A stretch of 64,000 bases of DNA from Cephalotus follicularis. Lineage: Eukaryota > Streptophyta > Magnoliopsida > Oxalidales > Cephalotaceae. Positions 32,473-41,510 of this stretch are shown here, piece by piece. The position numbers were made by a program, and so were the translations under genes. Position 1 is the stretch's first letter; each line of letters opens with the position of its first letter. The stretch is from assembly GCA_001972305.1 (NCBI GenBank), contig BDDD01000321.1, forward strand, positions 124,001 through 188,000, written 5' to 3'. The notes under the pieces were generated by a model, which was given only the letters and a program-made list of their open reading frames with translations, made no database searches and was not told where the DNA came from.

Positions 32473-34252
32473 TATAGGGGATTTCAGAGCTCTATCCTTG
32501 GATGTGTAACCCAACCCAACCCAACCCAACCATCGATCCTATCTATCCAAAAAAATATAGAAAAAAAAACCAGAGTATTTAGTTAAATATCTTTTTAGAA
32601 TTTAAAAAACAAAGACAAAGAACTTCAATACCATGCACAAATCTAATACATTGATTTCTATAAAGTGGAAACACATGTTGTGGAGTGTTGGTCATTTCAT
32701 TTGTCGTATTTGTGTGCGTGTGTGATTGTGTGTAGTTTTGTTTGCAAGCATGCGTGCGTTTGTTTTTGTGTGTATGTGTGTATTTGTGTTTTTTATAGCT
32801 TTCTTGTCTCAATCGTCTTCCATCAAAAGATAGATAAGACAGAATCAACAAATTCATTATTGCCTTTGTTCCTTTCGTCTCTTCTACTAGACTTGAAGCT
32901 AAAATCAGAAATTAAAACTCATAAGAACCTAATGAGTGCACTTTGGAGCATCCATGCAGCTAAATCAAGGTCAGCATCAAACAGGGAATGCTATCACCTT
33001 TTGGGGCGGGTAGGTAATATGTTTATTAAAGAAAGCAAGAATGGGATGTAACAATGTAACTATCTGTATAGAATAGGTAAACAAAAAAGAAAGAAGGAAA
33101 CAAATCCATGGATATGCATTTGGTTGCAACCAAGACGCAACATTAAAGAAGAACAAATACTTTTTTGCTGAAGCACAGCACATTTTGCCTAGTTGGATTG
33201 ATAATAAAAGCAAACAATGCATATAGACCAATATATTAGAAACCTCAAAACTAAAACCCATCCTTAGTTTGTCATACAATTATTAACCAAAGTTAATGTG
33301 GAACTGAACCCAATTACTCATAGGCATTCATAAAAGAATAATAAAGGAAAGGTGTAGGATCATCAAAACTCTGGCTGTCTCTTGCGACTTTAAATAAACT
33401 AAATGTTTACACATTAAAGTTGTGGAGGCCCATGTTAGAGTTTTCTCTCATATAATTGTTCAATTAACTCTATTACTGATTAAGCTATCATCTATTCTCC
33501 TAGTCTCTGTATTAGTTAGTGAAAGTGCTAATAGTTTCCTTTATACATGTAAAAAATAAAAGGCATCATTATATGTGTATAGATCATATTGTCTACACCA
33601 GTATTCTAAGACAGTAAATTAATACTACTATTTGTTGAAAGATTGTTTTTTTTCTTTGAAAGGCCAACAAAATAAGTTATGCATATCATATGCTTCAAAA
33701 GATAATTATGTGCATCTATTCTCACAATATCTGGAACGATCAATTTGGTTATTGGTCAGCAAATATTACGTACCAATATGGGAAGAAAGTAAAATCGGTA
33801 GAACGCAAAGTCCAAACCTCTTAACTGGACATCTGCTCTGCTGACCTTAGAAGACACTAGGTATAACAAGGACTTCTGAATAGCACATTCATTTAACTGG
33901 TCTCTCATTTATTCTCTATATATCTAAGCAATACATACAAGGCTAGAGTAAGAAACATAGATAGATAAACTACTGGTGCAGGAAATGATATACTAGCTTG
34001 CATTCTTTTGCTGAAAACAAAAGAAAGTTTAGACAAAGTAACAAATTCAATAAATACGATCACAAAACTGCATAAATGCAAGAAATAAACACCAACACCA
34101 TGGCCCTTTACGAAAAAAAAAATCGTATAAGGCATGAAAAAGTGTAAGAGAAAGAAGAAAAAAAAACAACTGATTATGTAACCAAAGAAAACAGATGAGT
34201 GAGAAGACTCAAAAAGCAGGCACTAGAAGTTCGACTAAATGATGACATAATA
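32473..34252. other. CACTA interior between Tat element 2 and dihydropyrimidinase exons
   Basis: Intron-like AT-rich DNA. It includes an (AACCC)n tract at about 32508-32532 and a TG-rich stretch at 32705-32800. I see no coding fragment with confidence. It is probably captured intron sequence of the dihydropyrimidinase gene, possibly with missing exons. Confidence 0.4.
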
Positions 34253-34678
34253 TGTGAATTACCACTAGGGGCCTTGAAAGAGCATGTCCTTCTGGCCCAG
34301 TAATACCAAGTTCAATCATTTTTTTCTGCCCTTCGACTACAGCATCACCATTCTCTGCATGGACCATGGCCAAAGCACCAAGAGATTTGCACCTTTTGAG
34401 TCCTTCTAGTAGGAGGTCGTCACTGACCATTAGTGCCCCCTTGTATGCCATGAAAAATTTGAAAGAGTTGATACCTGCAAGTTGGGAAACAAAAAATGAC
34501 TCTGTTTAGTTCAATAATCAAGAAATATCATCCAATAGGGTAAGATGAAACAGCAGTGGTTACTCCTTAACCATAATATCCATATCCCTTGAAACAACGT
34601 CTTCCCATTTGGTAATAACCATATGGAAACCATAATCCATGCAAGAAACCTTAGCTTTGTTTTGGTAGGCTTGAAAAC
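34253..34678 (-). pseudogene. PYD2: Captured dihydropyrimidinase fragment, central exons
   Basis: Two minus-strand exons. 34678-34558 follows GGCAG and encodes FQAYQNKAKVSCMDYGFHMV and ITKWEDVVSRDMDIMVKE, where a stop (TAA) has replaced the family's continuation. 34474-34253 follows TTGCAG and encodes [40 protein letters not shown] and [20 protein letters not shown], then EGHALSRP. This is the middle of plant dihydropyrimidinase, including the HAENGD metal-binding histidine. The orientation matches the C-terminal exons at 20802-21625, from which it is separated by 12.6 kb that includes the Tat and hAT insertions. Confidence 0.87.
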
Positions 34679-35035
34679 CTGCCATTAGTAATAAGGTGAC
34701 TACACATAAAACAAAAGGTATACACATAAAACAAAATTTTAAAAGCTGATTATTAATATCTTTACGCCCTAACAAATGTAGGCAGCCAAACATAATAAGG
34801 TTTAAACTTGAAGGAGAACTTTGGGGGTACAGTTAGTCATCAAATGAAACTATTCCGACCCGAAAGAGCTGTAAGACTTAAAAAAATCCGAAAGTTAAGC
34901 CATGATAAATGTAATCCCTATAAAAAAAAACTGCTGCGATGTCATATCTGCATAAGTGGGAAGGAGTAAAATTTGGTTTGTAGCCTAAGTAATTCATATA
35001 ATGTCAACATGACACACACAAAATCACACAAACAA
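34679..35035. other. CACTA interior, nothing recognised
   Basis: Intron-like AT-rich DNA between the two captured genes. Confidence 0.35.
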
Positions 35036-35179
35036 CAAAGATGTTAACATTTTCTGCTCAGCGGCTTGGAGCTTTACTGCAAGTCACTGACCAAGGTCTT
35101 CCTTGTTAGAGGAAGAGTGTGAGGGGCTTCTAGGCTTTGGTCGTGCCTTACTTGACAAGTTCTCATAGAATTGTTGCAC
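35036..35179 (-). pseudogene. Captured TCP11-like gene exon
   Basis: The minus strand reads QQFYENLSSKARPKPRSPSH, then SSSNKEDLGQ, a stop, and LAVKLQAAEQKMLTS. The LSSKARPKPRSPS...LGxxLxxKLxAAEQK pattern is that of the N-terminal region of plant T-complex protein 11 (TCP11) family proteins. An AG acceptor precedes the first codon. An in-frame TGA (for an Arg CGA) breaks it. It lies upstream of, and in the same orientation as, the dihydropyrimidinase exons. Confidence 0.65.
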
Positions 35180-36769
35180 TCAAAAGGTATAAAAAGTAAA
35201 TCTTCAATCCAGGCAAAATGATACAGCAATAAAAAAAGAAAAATATTATCAAGAAATCAAAAAATGACTGTAAAAAGATTAATTCTCCATGCATATGTAG
35301 AAGCAAACTTTTACTTGAAGAAAGAGAAAGATACTTATGTGAAAAACAATACCTAAGCGGGGAAACATAACAAAAACTTCAAAAAGAAGGAACACCAATT
35401 ACTACTTTACCTAACACAAAAGCACATTCAAAATAATGATTTCCATAGTTTTACTTAATAAAATACAAAAAGATAGAAACTTTGAGTTTTGAATTTGAAT
35501 ATTTTTAACTTCCCATAAAAGTTAAACACATACCACAAGAAAAAGCCAACCCCAACATACCCTTTTAGCAATTTTCACTTTGCACAGCCTACAAATCCAT
35601 ATCTTAATTAATTTCTATTCACTTAATTTTCTTATAAACCAAAGAAAAAGTTAAATTTATTATTACAAAATTAAAATTTAACAGTAAAAAATTCAACGCT
35701 ACAAGCAAAGGAAAAAAAAGTCTTGAATATATTCTGCTGATTTAATTACTCAAACATACCTAATACTTTACCAAACACAAAATTAGTCAATTAAAATTAA
35801 TTCACCATGAGTTCTTCAAAACCCCAAAAGTCAATTAAACCCAGTCTAAACACAACACAAAACATACCAAATCAGACAAAAAAAAACAGAATACCCATGG
35901 AAACCCTGAACCCTGATATCACTAATCGAAGCCGCTGTCAAAATTCAATACACCACAAGCCAACCAAAATCCAAATTGAACCACCAAATACCCATGGAAA
36001 CCCATAGCAACCGAAGCATCAACAACCACCAAATTGATAGCCCCATCATCAACACAACAGTATAATCAGACAAAAAATAAAAAGCATAGAGAAATGTAGG
36101 ACTGAGATGGAACACACCAAATCAGAAGAAAAAAAAACAGAATACACATACCTCAATTAACCCAAACCAGTAAGCATATTCAAACGCACCCATGAACTGA
36201 ACAAGCACCAATTGATAGCCCCATCATCACACAAATCACTGTCGAATGCTCAACGGCGTCAAATCCACAAACTGTAAAATCCAAACACAACTGTAAAGAA
36301 ATGTAGTCCTGAGATGGAAAAAAGAAAAAAGAAAGAGAGAAAGTCACCTGAGTTCGCAGTCAAAATAAAGGCTGGAGCGCGGCCGGATCTCCACTGATAA
36401 AGGGCAACGACAGAGGTTATAGGAGAGAGAAGGGGGGTTGGGTTTGTTGAAGGATAACGATGACAGCAACCGTAAAATTGAATGCCAGAGGATAATCGAA
36501 GCCTAGAGGATGATCGATGTGGGCATTTGGGTATTTAGGTATATGTGGATCGAGGTCATGGGATTTCGGTTTGGGTTTTGGCAGCTCGATTTTGGTGCGC
36601 CATCGTCGAATCAGAGAGGATGAGGCTGGTCTGACGCGGAGACATTTGCTTCAATGCCAGTTCATCTGGAAATACTAATGCGTCGATAGGAAATAAAGGA
36701 GGAGTCTGCGATAGGAAATAAGGGTACAAATTACAATCCCAATAAATTCGAAATAATAAGAATTAGCAA
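35180..36769. other. CACTA interior, right side
   Basis: AT-rich, with A/C-rich low-complexity DNA at 35790-36010 and a more GC-rich stretch at 36350-36650. On the minus strand the latter could be a captured 5' UTR or first exon (a splice-donor-like GAACTCAG|GTGAC at about 36350). No protein family is recognised. Confidence 0.35.
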
Positions 36770-36990
36770 CCGCTTTAGCGGTCCTTAATTCAAAAAAAAA
36801 GCGATTGCTAAATCAACAATTAATAATATTCGTAATTATTTAATTACCGACCGCTTTTGACGGTCGGTAATTATGGTATTGCGATCGGCGAAGGGTAAGA
36901 TACCATGGTTTTTGCAAAGGACTTATAGCGACCGCCAAGGCGGTCGCTAAAGCGGTCGCCCAAAAAAACGGTCGCTAAATCTCCTATTTC
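36770..36990. repeat. CACTA right subterminal repeats
   Basis: Repeated ACCGCTTTAGCGGTC, CCGACCGC and GCGGTCGCTAAA words, matching the left-end array in kind but with more GCGACCGC variants. They lie directly inside the right terminal repeat. Confidence 0.85.
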
Positions 36991-37001
36991 TAGTAGTGGT
37001 T

Positions 37002-37494
37002 TTACCACTGGAGAGAATACTTCATCGTAGTCGATTCCCTCTTTCTGACTATAACCTTTAGCTACAAGTCTGGCCTTGTCTCTAACATCTTCAACCCCTG
37101 GTATTCCTTCTTTATTCTTAAAGACCCATTTGCATCCAATGGATCTTTTCCCTTTAGGCAGTTCCACCAAATCCCAAGTCTGATTATTGTCTAGAGATTC
37201 CAGTTCTTCAACCATTGCAATAAACCACTTATCTAACTCTGGGCAAGTGACAGCCTCAGTATAGGTAGAGGGTTCCTGAATTACCATATCTTCTGCTATC
37301 GTCAGAGCATAAGCCACCAAGTCAGAATACACATATCTCTTAGGGGGTAGGATCTGCCTCCTTTCTCTGCCAGTAGCTATCTAGTAAGGTTGTTCAACCT
37401 CTTCTGCTCTTGAATCATTATTACTAGTGGTCTGACTCGAAGATACCTTCTGAGTGGTATCGTCTAGAAGCTCCACCTGAAGCTACACCTCATC
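37002..37494 (-). pseudogene. Copia reverse transcriptase, first half
   Basis: Minus-strand frame PSTYTEAVTCPELDKWFIAM, NNQTWDLVELPKGKRSIGCK, WVFKNKEG and RLVAKGYSQKEGIDYDEVFS, then PVVK. This is the Copia RT N-terminal part. It stops at the CACTA right end and resumes at 19857. Stops lie between here and the integrase frame (37380-37495). Confidence 0.88.
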
Positions 37495-39099
37495 CTACTT
37501 ATTCTGATGTTTACCTGCAGACTCAACAACAACCTTCCTCTGATCAAGCATAAGCAATTCATTAAAAGTAACATCCCTACTAATAATGAACTTGGATGAA
37601 CCAAGTTCTTGGCACCATAGACTGTAACCCTTCACCCCATTAGCATAGCCCACAAATAAGCACTTCTTTGCTCTAGGTTCAAGCTTACCATCTTTAACGT
37701 GATAATAAGCAGGGCATCCCAAAACTTTTAAAGTTGAATAGTCACAAGGCTTACTTGACCATACCTCAAACGGAGTCTTGCATTCAATTGATGTTGAAGG
37801 AGAGCGATTCACCAAATAACACGCTGTGTTAATAGCTTCTGCCCAGAAATCCTTTTCCATGTTGGTGTTAGAGAGCATACATCTTGCTTTCTCCAAAAGA
37901 ATTCTATTCATGCGCTCTGCCACCCAATTCTGCTGAAGAGTGTGCCTAACTGTACGGTGTCGTACTATCCCTAAATCTGCGCAGAACTCATTGAACTCAG
38001 CACCACAGAACTCTAGACCATTGTCGGTCCTCAGACGTTTTATCTTTTTTCGAGTCTGATTTTCCACCAGAGCTTTCCACTTCTTGAAGGTTTCAAACAC
38101 ATCACTCTTTCTCTTCAAGAAATAAACCCAGACTTTCCTGGAGAAGTCATCAATAAACGTCACAAAGTATAGAGCACCACCTTTAGATGGAACCTGAGCT
38201 GGTCCCCACAAATCAGAATGAATATAGTCAAGTGTGCCCTTTGTCGAATGTGTACCCGTACTGAATTTTACTCTGGTCTGATTGCCGACTACACAATGTT
38301 CACAAAATTCAAGTGGAGTGGTCTGCTCCCCACACAGTAAACCACGTTTACTCAAAGTTGACAAGCCACGCTCACTCATATGAACCAAACGCATATGCCA
38401 CAGTTTCGTTCTATCATCTTCAGAAACTGAGCTGGATGCGACATTGGCAGATCCCATTATTGTGCTGCCCTGCAAGTGATAAAGATGATTGACCTTGGTA
38501 CCCTTCATCACAACTAGATTGCCTTTCGAGACTTTAAGTACTCGACCTCCACCGGTGTACACAAACCCTATGGAATCCAAGCTGCCCAACGAGATCAAAT
38601 TTTTCTTCAGCTCTAATGTATGCCTAACTTCTGTCAGAGTTCTTACTGCTCCGTCGTGACACTTGATCCGAACAGTACCAATGCCCACTGTCTTGCAGAC
38701 TATGTCATTACCCATCAAAACTGATCCTCCACTAACTGGTTCGTATGTCGTGAACCAGGCTCTGTTTGGGCACATGTGGTATGATGCTCCCGAATCCAAA
38801 ACCCAGATATCCTCTGAAAAACTAACGGCAGAGCACACTGTAAGAACGTTGTCTGACACATCAGACGTATTACCATTTGTAACATTCGTTGAATCAGACT
38901 TCTCACCATGCTGCTTCCCTTTTCTCTTGAGCAAAGGACAATCAGATTTATAATGTCCTCTCTTGTGGCAATAGTAACACTCAACGTTGCTCTTATCCAC
39001 TGCTGGCCTATCCTCTGCAGGCCTGGATTTTGAGCGACTGCTAGATCTGCCTCGAGCAGACTTATCTCTGTTCTTATTGGTCCTTTCGCTGACCATCAA
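37495..39099 (-). CDS. Copia gag-end, protease and integrase polyprotein segment
   Basis: A 534-residue open frame. Residues about 40-54 form a CCHC zinc knuckle (CYYCHKRGHYKSDC). DSGASYHM is the aspartic protease active site. The integrase zinc-binding region has LWHMRLVHMSERGL...CEHC. The core has D (DLWGPAQVPS), D (RLRTDNGLEFCG) and E (LQQNWVAERMNRIL). The end continues to the GKLEPRAKKCLFVGYANGVK region. Canonical HTPQQNG has changed to HTLQQNW. It is out of frame with gag by one step at 39096-39099. Confidence 0.9.
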   Translation of the reverse strand: MMVSERTNKNRDKSARGRSSSRSKSRPAEDRPAVDKSNVECYYCHKRGHYKSDCPLLKRKGKQHGEKSDSTNVTNGNTSDVSDNVLTVCSAVSFSEDIWVLDSGASYHMCPNRAWFTTYEPVSGGSVLMGNDIVCKTVGIGTVRIKCHDGAVRTLTEVRHTLELKKNLISLGSLDSIGFVYTGGGRVLKVSKGNLVVMKGTKVNHLYHLQGSTIMGSANVASSSVSEDDRTKLWHMRLVHMSERGLSTLSKRGLLCGEQTTPLEFCEHCVVGNQTRVKFSTGTHSTKGTLDYIHSDLWGPAQVPSKGGALYFVTFIDDFSRKVWVYFLKRKSDVFETFKKWKALVENQTRKKIKRLRTDNGLEFCGAEFNEFCADLGIVRHRTVRHTLQQNWVAERMNRILLEKARCMLSNTNMEKDFWAEAINTACYLVNRSPSTSIECKTPFEVWSSKPCDYSTLKVLGCPAYYHVKDGKLEPRAKKCLFVGYANGVKGYSLWCQELGSSKFIISRDVTFNELLMLDQRKVVVESAGKHQNK

Positions 39100-39689
39100 A
39101 CCATCTGCATTATCATCAATAGCTTTACCTTCAGCTTCGTCCTGAGCTCAGCAGAGTTCAACAAGGCCTTAACATCCTCTAAAGTTATGGACTCCCGTCC
39201 ATAAAGCATTGAATTCACAAAGTTCTCATAAGAGGCAGGCAAAGAACATAACACAAGCAAGGCTTGGTCTTCATCCTCGAGCTTAATATCTAGATTTTTC
39301 ATATCTAGAACAATTTTATTAAACTCATCCAAGTGTTCTTGAACAGGGGTGAATTCACGCATCTTAAGGGTATAAAGACACTGCTTAAAATATAATCTCG
39401 ACATAAGAGATTTCTTCATGTAGAGACTTTTGAGTTTATTACAGAGACCAACCGTTATTTTTTCATCTGTGACTTCTCTAAGCACCTTGTCATCAAGGGA
39501 CAACTGAATAGCGCTATGTGCCCTCTCATCCATCTCTGATATTTCAGACAGGGTCATATCGTCTGGATAATTCCCATTCAGCGCTCTAACCGTACCCTCT
39601 CTCCTTAATAAAGCCTTCATCTTTATTCTCCATAAAACAAAGTTGTTTTGTCCGTCAAAAGAAGTAATCTGAAACTTGAAGGATGCCAT
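39096..39689 (-). CDS. Copia gag (UBN2-like)
   Basis: From Met at 39689 (MASFKFQITSFDGQNNFVLW, RIKMKALLRREG), a Copia-type gag of about 197 residues with LKSLYMKKSLMSRLYFKQCL, the DEFNKIVLDMKNLDIKLEDED and LLVLCSLPASYENFVNSML motifs. The open frame extends upstream into the LTR, but the conserved start is Met39689, 44 bp inside the 5' LTR. It ends by a frame change before the zinc-knuckle frame. Confidence 0.88.
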   Translation of the reverse strand: MASFKFQITSFDGQNNFVLWRIKMKALLRREGTVRALNGNYPDDMTLSEISEMDERAHSAIQLSLDDKVLREVTDEKITVGLCNKLKSLYMKKSLMSRLYFKQCLYTLKMREFTPVQEHLDEFNKIVLDMKNLDIKLEDEDQALLVLCSLPASYENFVNSMLYGRESITLEDVKALLNSAELRTKLKVKLLMIMQMV

Positions 39690-39732
39690 CACGAAGAACC
39701 TTAGAATCAAATCTAACGCTCTGATACTAGTT

Positions 39733-40145
39733 TGTTGTGACAAGCAGCGAAAACACAAGATAGCAGCCAAACAAATAAAATGAAGAACGGCACAAAACAC
39801 AAGATTTACGTGGTTCGATCAATGTGATCTACATCTACGGGCGAGGAAGAGGAATTCCACTAAATCAAATGAAAGAGTTACAAGTTACAAATATCGAAGA
39901 ATCGATCACCAAAGAACAAAACTTGTTTCTCTCTCTAAAAAAAACTTACAGTCACTCAAAAACTTAAGCTTAAACTAAAACTTACTCTCTAATTTACATC
40001 AAGTGAGAATAACATATATATATAGGCACACAAAAAAAATCCAAATCTGACTAGAAGGAGGAGTCCTACTCCGACTTGACTAAGAACTAAGGAGTACTAC
40101 TCCTACTCGACTTAGGAGTGCCAAAATTCAATTCATATTTTAACA
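39733..40145 (-). repeat. Copia 5' LTR (413 bp)
   Basis: Minus strand TGTTAAAATATG to CTTGTCACAACA. It is followed by a PBS, AACTAGTATCAGAGCG, a variant of the initiator-Met TGGTATCAGAGC. It is the partner of 17965-18374 and is flanked on the outside by CCCAT. Confidence 0.93.
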
Positions 40146-41510
40146 CCCATCAAAACAAGAATTGATGCTTTCACTCCGTCCGCTGGATGTCATACCGGCA
40201 ACAAAAGTATCTTTGAGAAAAGCAGGAACCCAGTGAAGTCGTAAGTCCCACATTTTTTCAAGCCAACTGTCAGCCTGTATACCGTATTTTTCAACCAAAG
40301 CTTGCCATCTTATCTCACTTTTATTCACATTTCTGCCATGAAACCATTTTCTATAATCAATTGAGGACCCACTATTATTATCCCGCATTGCATAAACATT
40401 CTCCACAAGATGCTTATGAATATGCCATGAGCAAAACTGATGTCGAGTATTTGGAAATACTCTCTGGATTGCATTACGCATCGCTCCATCCATATCGGCA
40501 ATAATTGCTCATGGGGCTTTATCTAACATGCAAGATAACCAGTTTTGGACTAACCACTCAAATGTCTCCTCCGTCTCATCTGCTAGCAACGCACATCCAA
40601 AGAGGATAGACTGTCTGTGATGGTTAACCCCAGTAAATAGGGCAAAATGCATCATAAACTTATTTGTTTTATAAGTGACATCAAACACAATAACATCACC
40701 GAAAATAATGTACTCTTCTCTTAACCTTGCATCTGCCCAAAACATAGACCACAAGGTCCCATCACTGTCGTACTCAGTAGCAAAATAGAAATTAGGATCT
40801 AGTCTCATCTGTTTCATGAAATGCATAAAGTACCCTTCCCGCCCAACATTGTTCATCCTATGCTTTCTTAAATGATTGACCACGTGCTCCATATTGATCT
40901 TAGTTATATTACCCTTGTTATTAATGGCTTTTGCAATTACAGATGACCCTATACCATAACTATGAAGTTGTTCCATCAAGTCCTTGGCTGCAGAAATTTT
41001 ATGCGATACATTATGCGAACGGTGCTTTTTTGTTCTCCTTCGAATGTCAAGAGTGTGGCTATGTTCTTCTACAAATCCCGTCAAACCCACTTCTCATGTT
41101 TTTTTCCAATGTACATATAAGCTTGCCATACCACCATCTCTTGTTTCACAACACCGACTTATAACTTCACTTCCGTCCTATTTTTCTTTGTTCTTTGCTC
41201 TCCAACCCGCCTTGTCACATACAAATTTCTTCCATATCAATTCTCCGGTAACCGAAGACTTACTACTCTAGGATCTCCTTATTCCAAATCCTTTGTGCAA
41301 TGCATAACAGTTATAAAAATGATGCACATCATCAAGATTATCAAACTTCTGGTTAAGATAAGTCTTCTCAACAAGCGATTTCCGATCACTTCCCTGGTCA
41401 TTACTCTGCTCAACTAAATGTTCAATGACATCATATCCCCCACCCTCACCAATTTGTGACAAAAAATTGAGAGGGTCACAAGTATACTCATCATTCCCCA
41501 CATCCATCAT
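40146..41510 (-). pseudogene. FAR1-like / MULE transposase, N-terminal half
   Basis: The minus strand starts MMDVGNDEYTCDPLNFLSQI and runs to YNCYALHKGFGIRRS, the entry to the FAR1 DNA-binding domain. That domain is frameshifted between 41090 and 41268 (FVCDKAGWR still visible). Next come EEHSHTLDIRRRTKKHRSHN and the MULE transposase domain: YDSDGTLWSMFWADARLREE, FGDVIVFDVTYKTNKFMMHF and GCALLADETEETFEWLVQNW, then AIIADMDGAMRNAI. A TGA interrupts it before AIIAD. QFCSWHIHKHLVENV to SESINSCFDG follows, and there the Copia element inserted. With the pieces at 17392-17964, 14633-14958 and 14462-14539 the gene would encode about 780 residues, normal for FAR1/FRS proteins. It may be a host FRS gene or a MULE transposase. 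Confidence 0.85.

Larger units (their letters stand above)
19861..36998. mobile_element. CACTA (En/Spm-type) transposon, 17.1 kb, gene-capturing
   Basis: The terminal inverted repeats are CACTACTAGAAAAAG (19861) and, reverse-complemented, CACTACTAGAAATAG (ending 36998). The 3-bp duplication is GTT (19858-19860 and 36999-37001). Subterminal arrays of CGACCGC/GCGGTCG words occur at both ends (19885-20420 and 36770-36980), as in CACTA elements. No transposase (TNPD/TNPA) coding was recognised. The interior instead holds exon-intron fragments of dihydropyrimidinase and of a TCP11-like gene, a hAT insertion and a full-length Tat element. It is therefore a non-autonomous, gene-capturing CACTA. It sits inside the Copia RT. 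Confidence 0.93.
17965..40145 (-). mobile_element. Ty1/Copia retrotransposon, minus strand, split by a CACTA element
   Basis: LTRs at 17965-18374 (3') and 39733-40145 (5') are flanked by the duplication CCCAT (17960-17964 and 40146-40150). Minus-strand order from the right is 5' LTR, PBS, gag, CCHC, protease, integrase, RT, RNase H, PPT (AAGTGGAGATT), 3' LTR, the Copia order. Removing the CACTA (17,138 bp plus its 3-bp duplication) leaves about 5.0 kb, normal for a Tork-type Copia element. The two LTRs differ at about 20-22 positions by eye (about 5%), so the insertion is not recent. Coding frames carry stops and shifts. Confidence 0.93.

Noticed and set aside
32508-32532. (AACCC)n tract as interstitial telomere repeat
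   Set aside because: The plant telomere unit is CCCTAAA; this is a plain five-base microsatellite next to a Tat insertion.
35807-36007. A 66-residue Asn/Pro/Lys-rich frame in the CACTA
   Set aside because: Low-complexity A/C-rich DNA without splice signals or homology.
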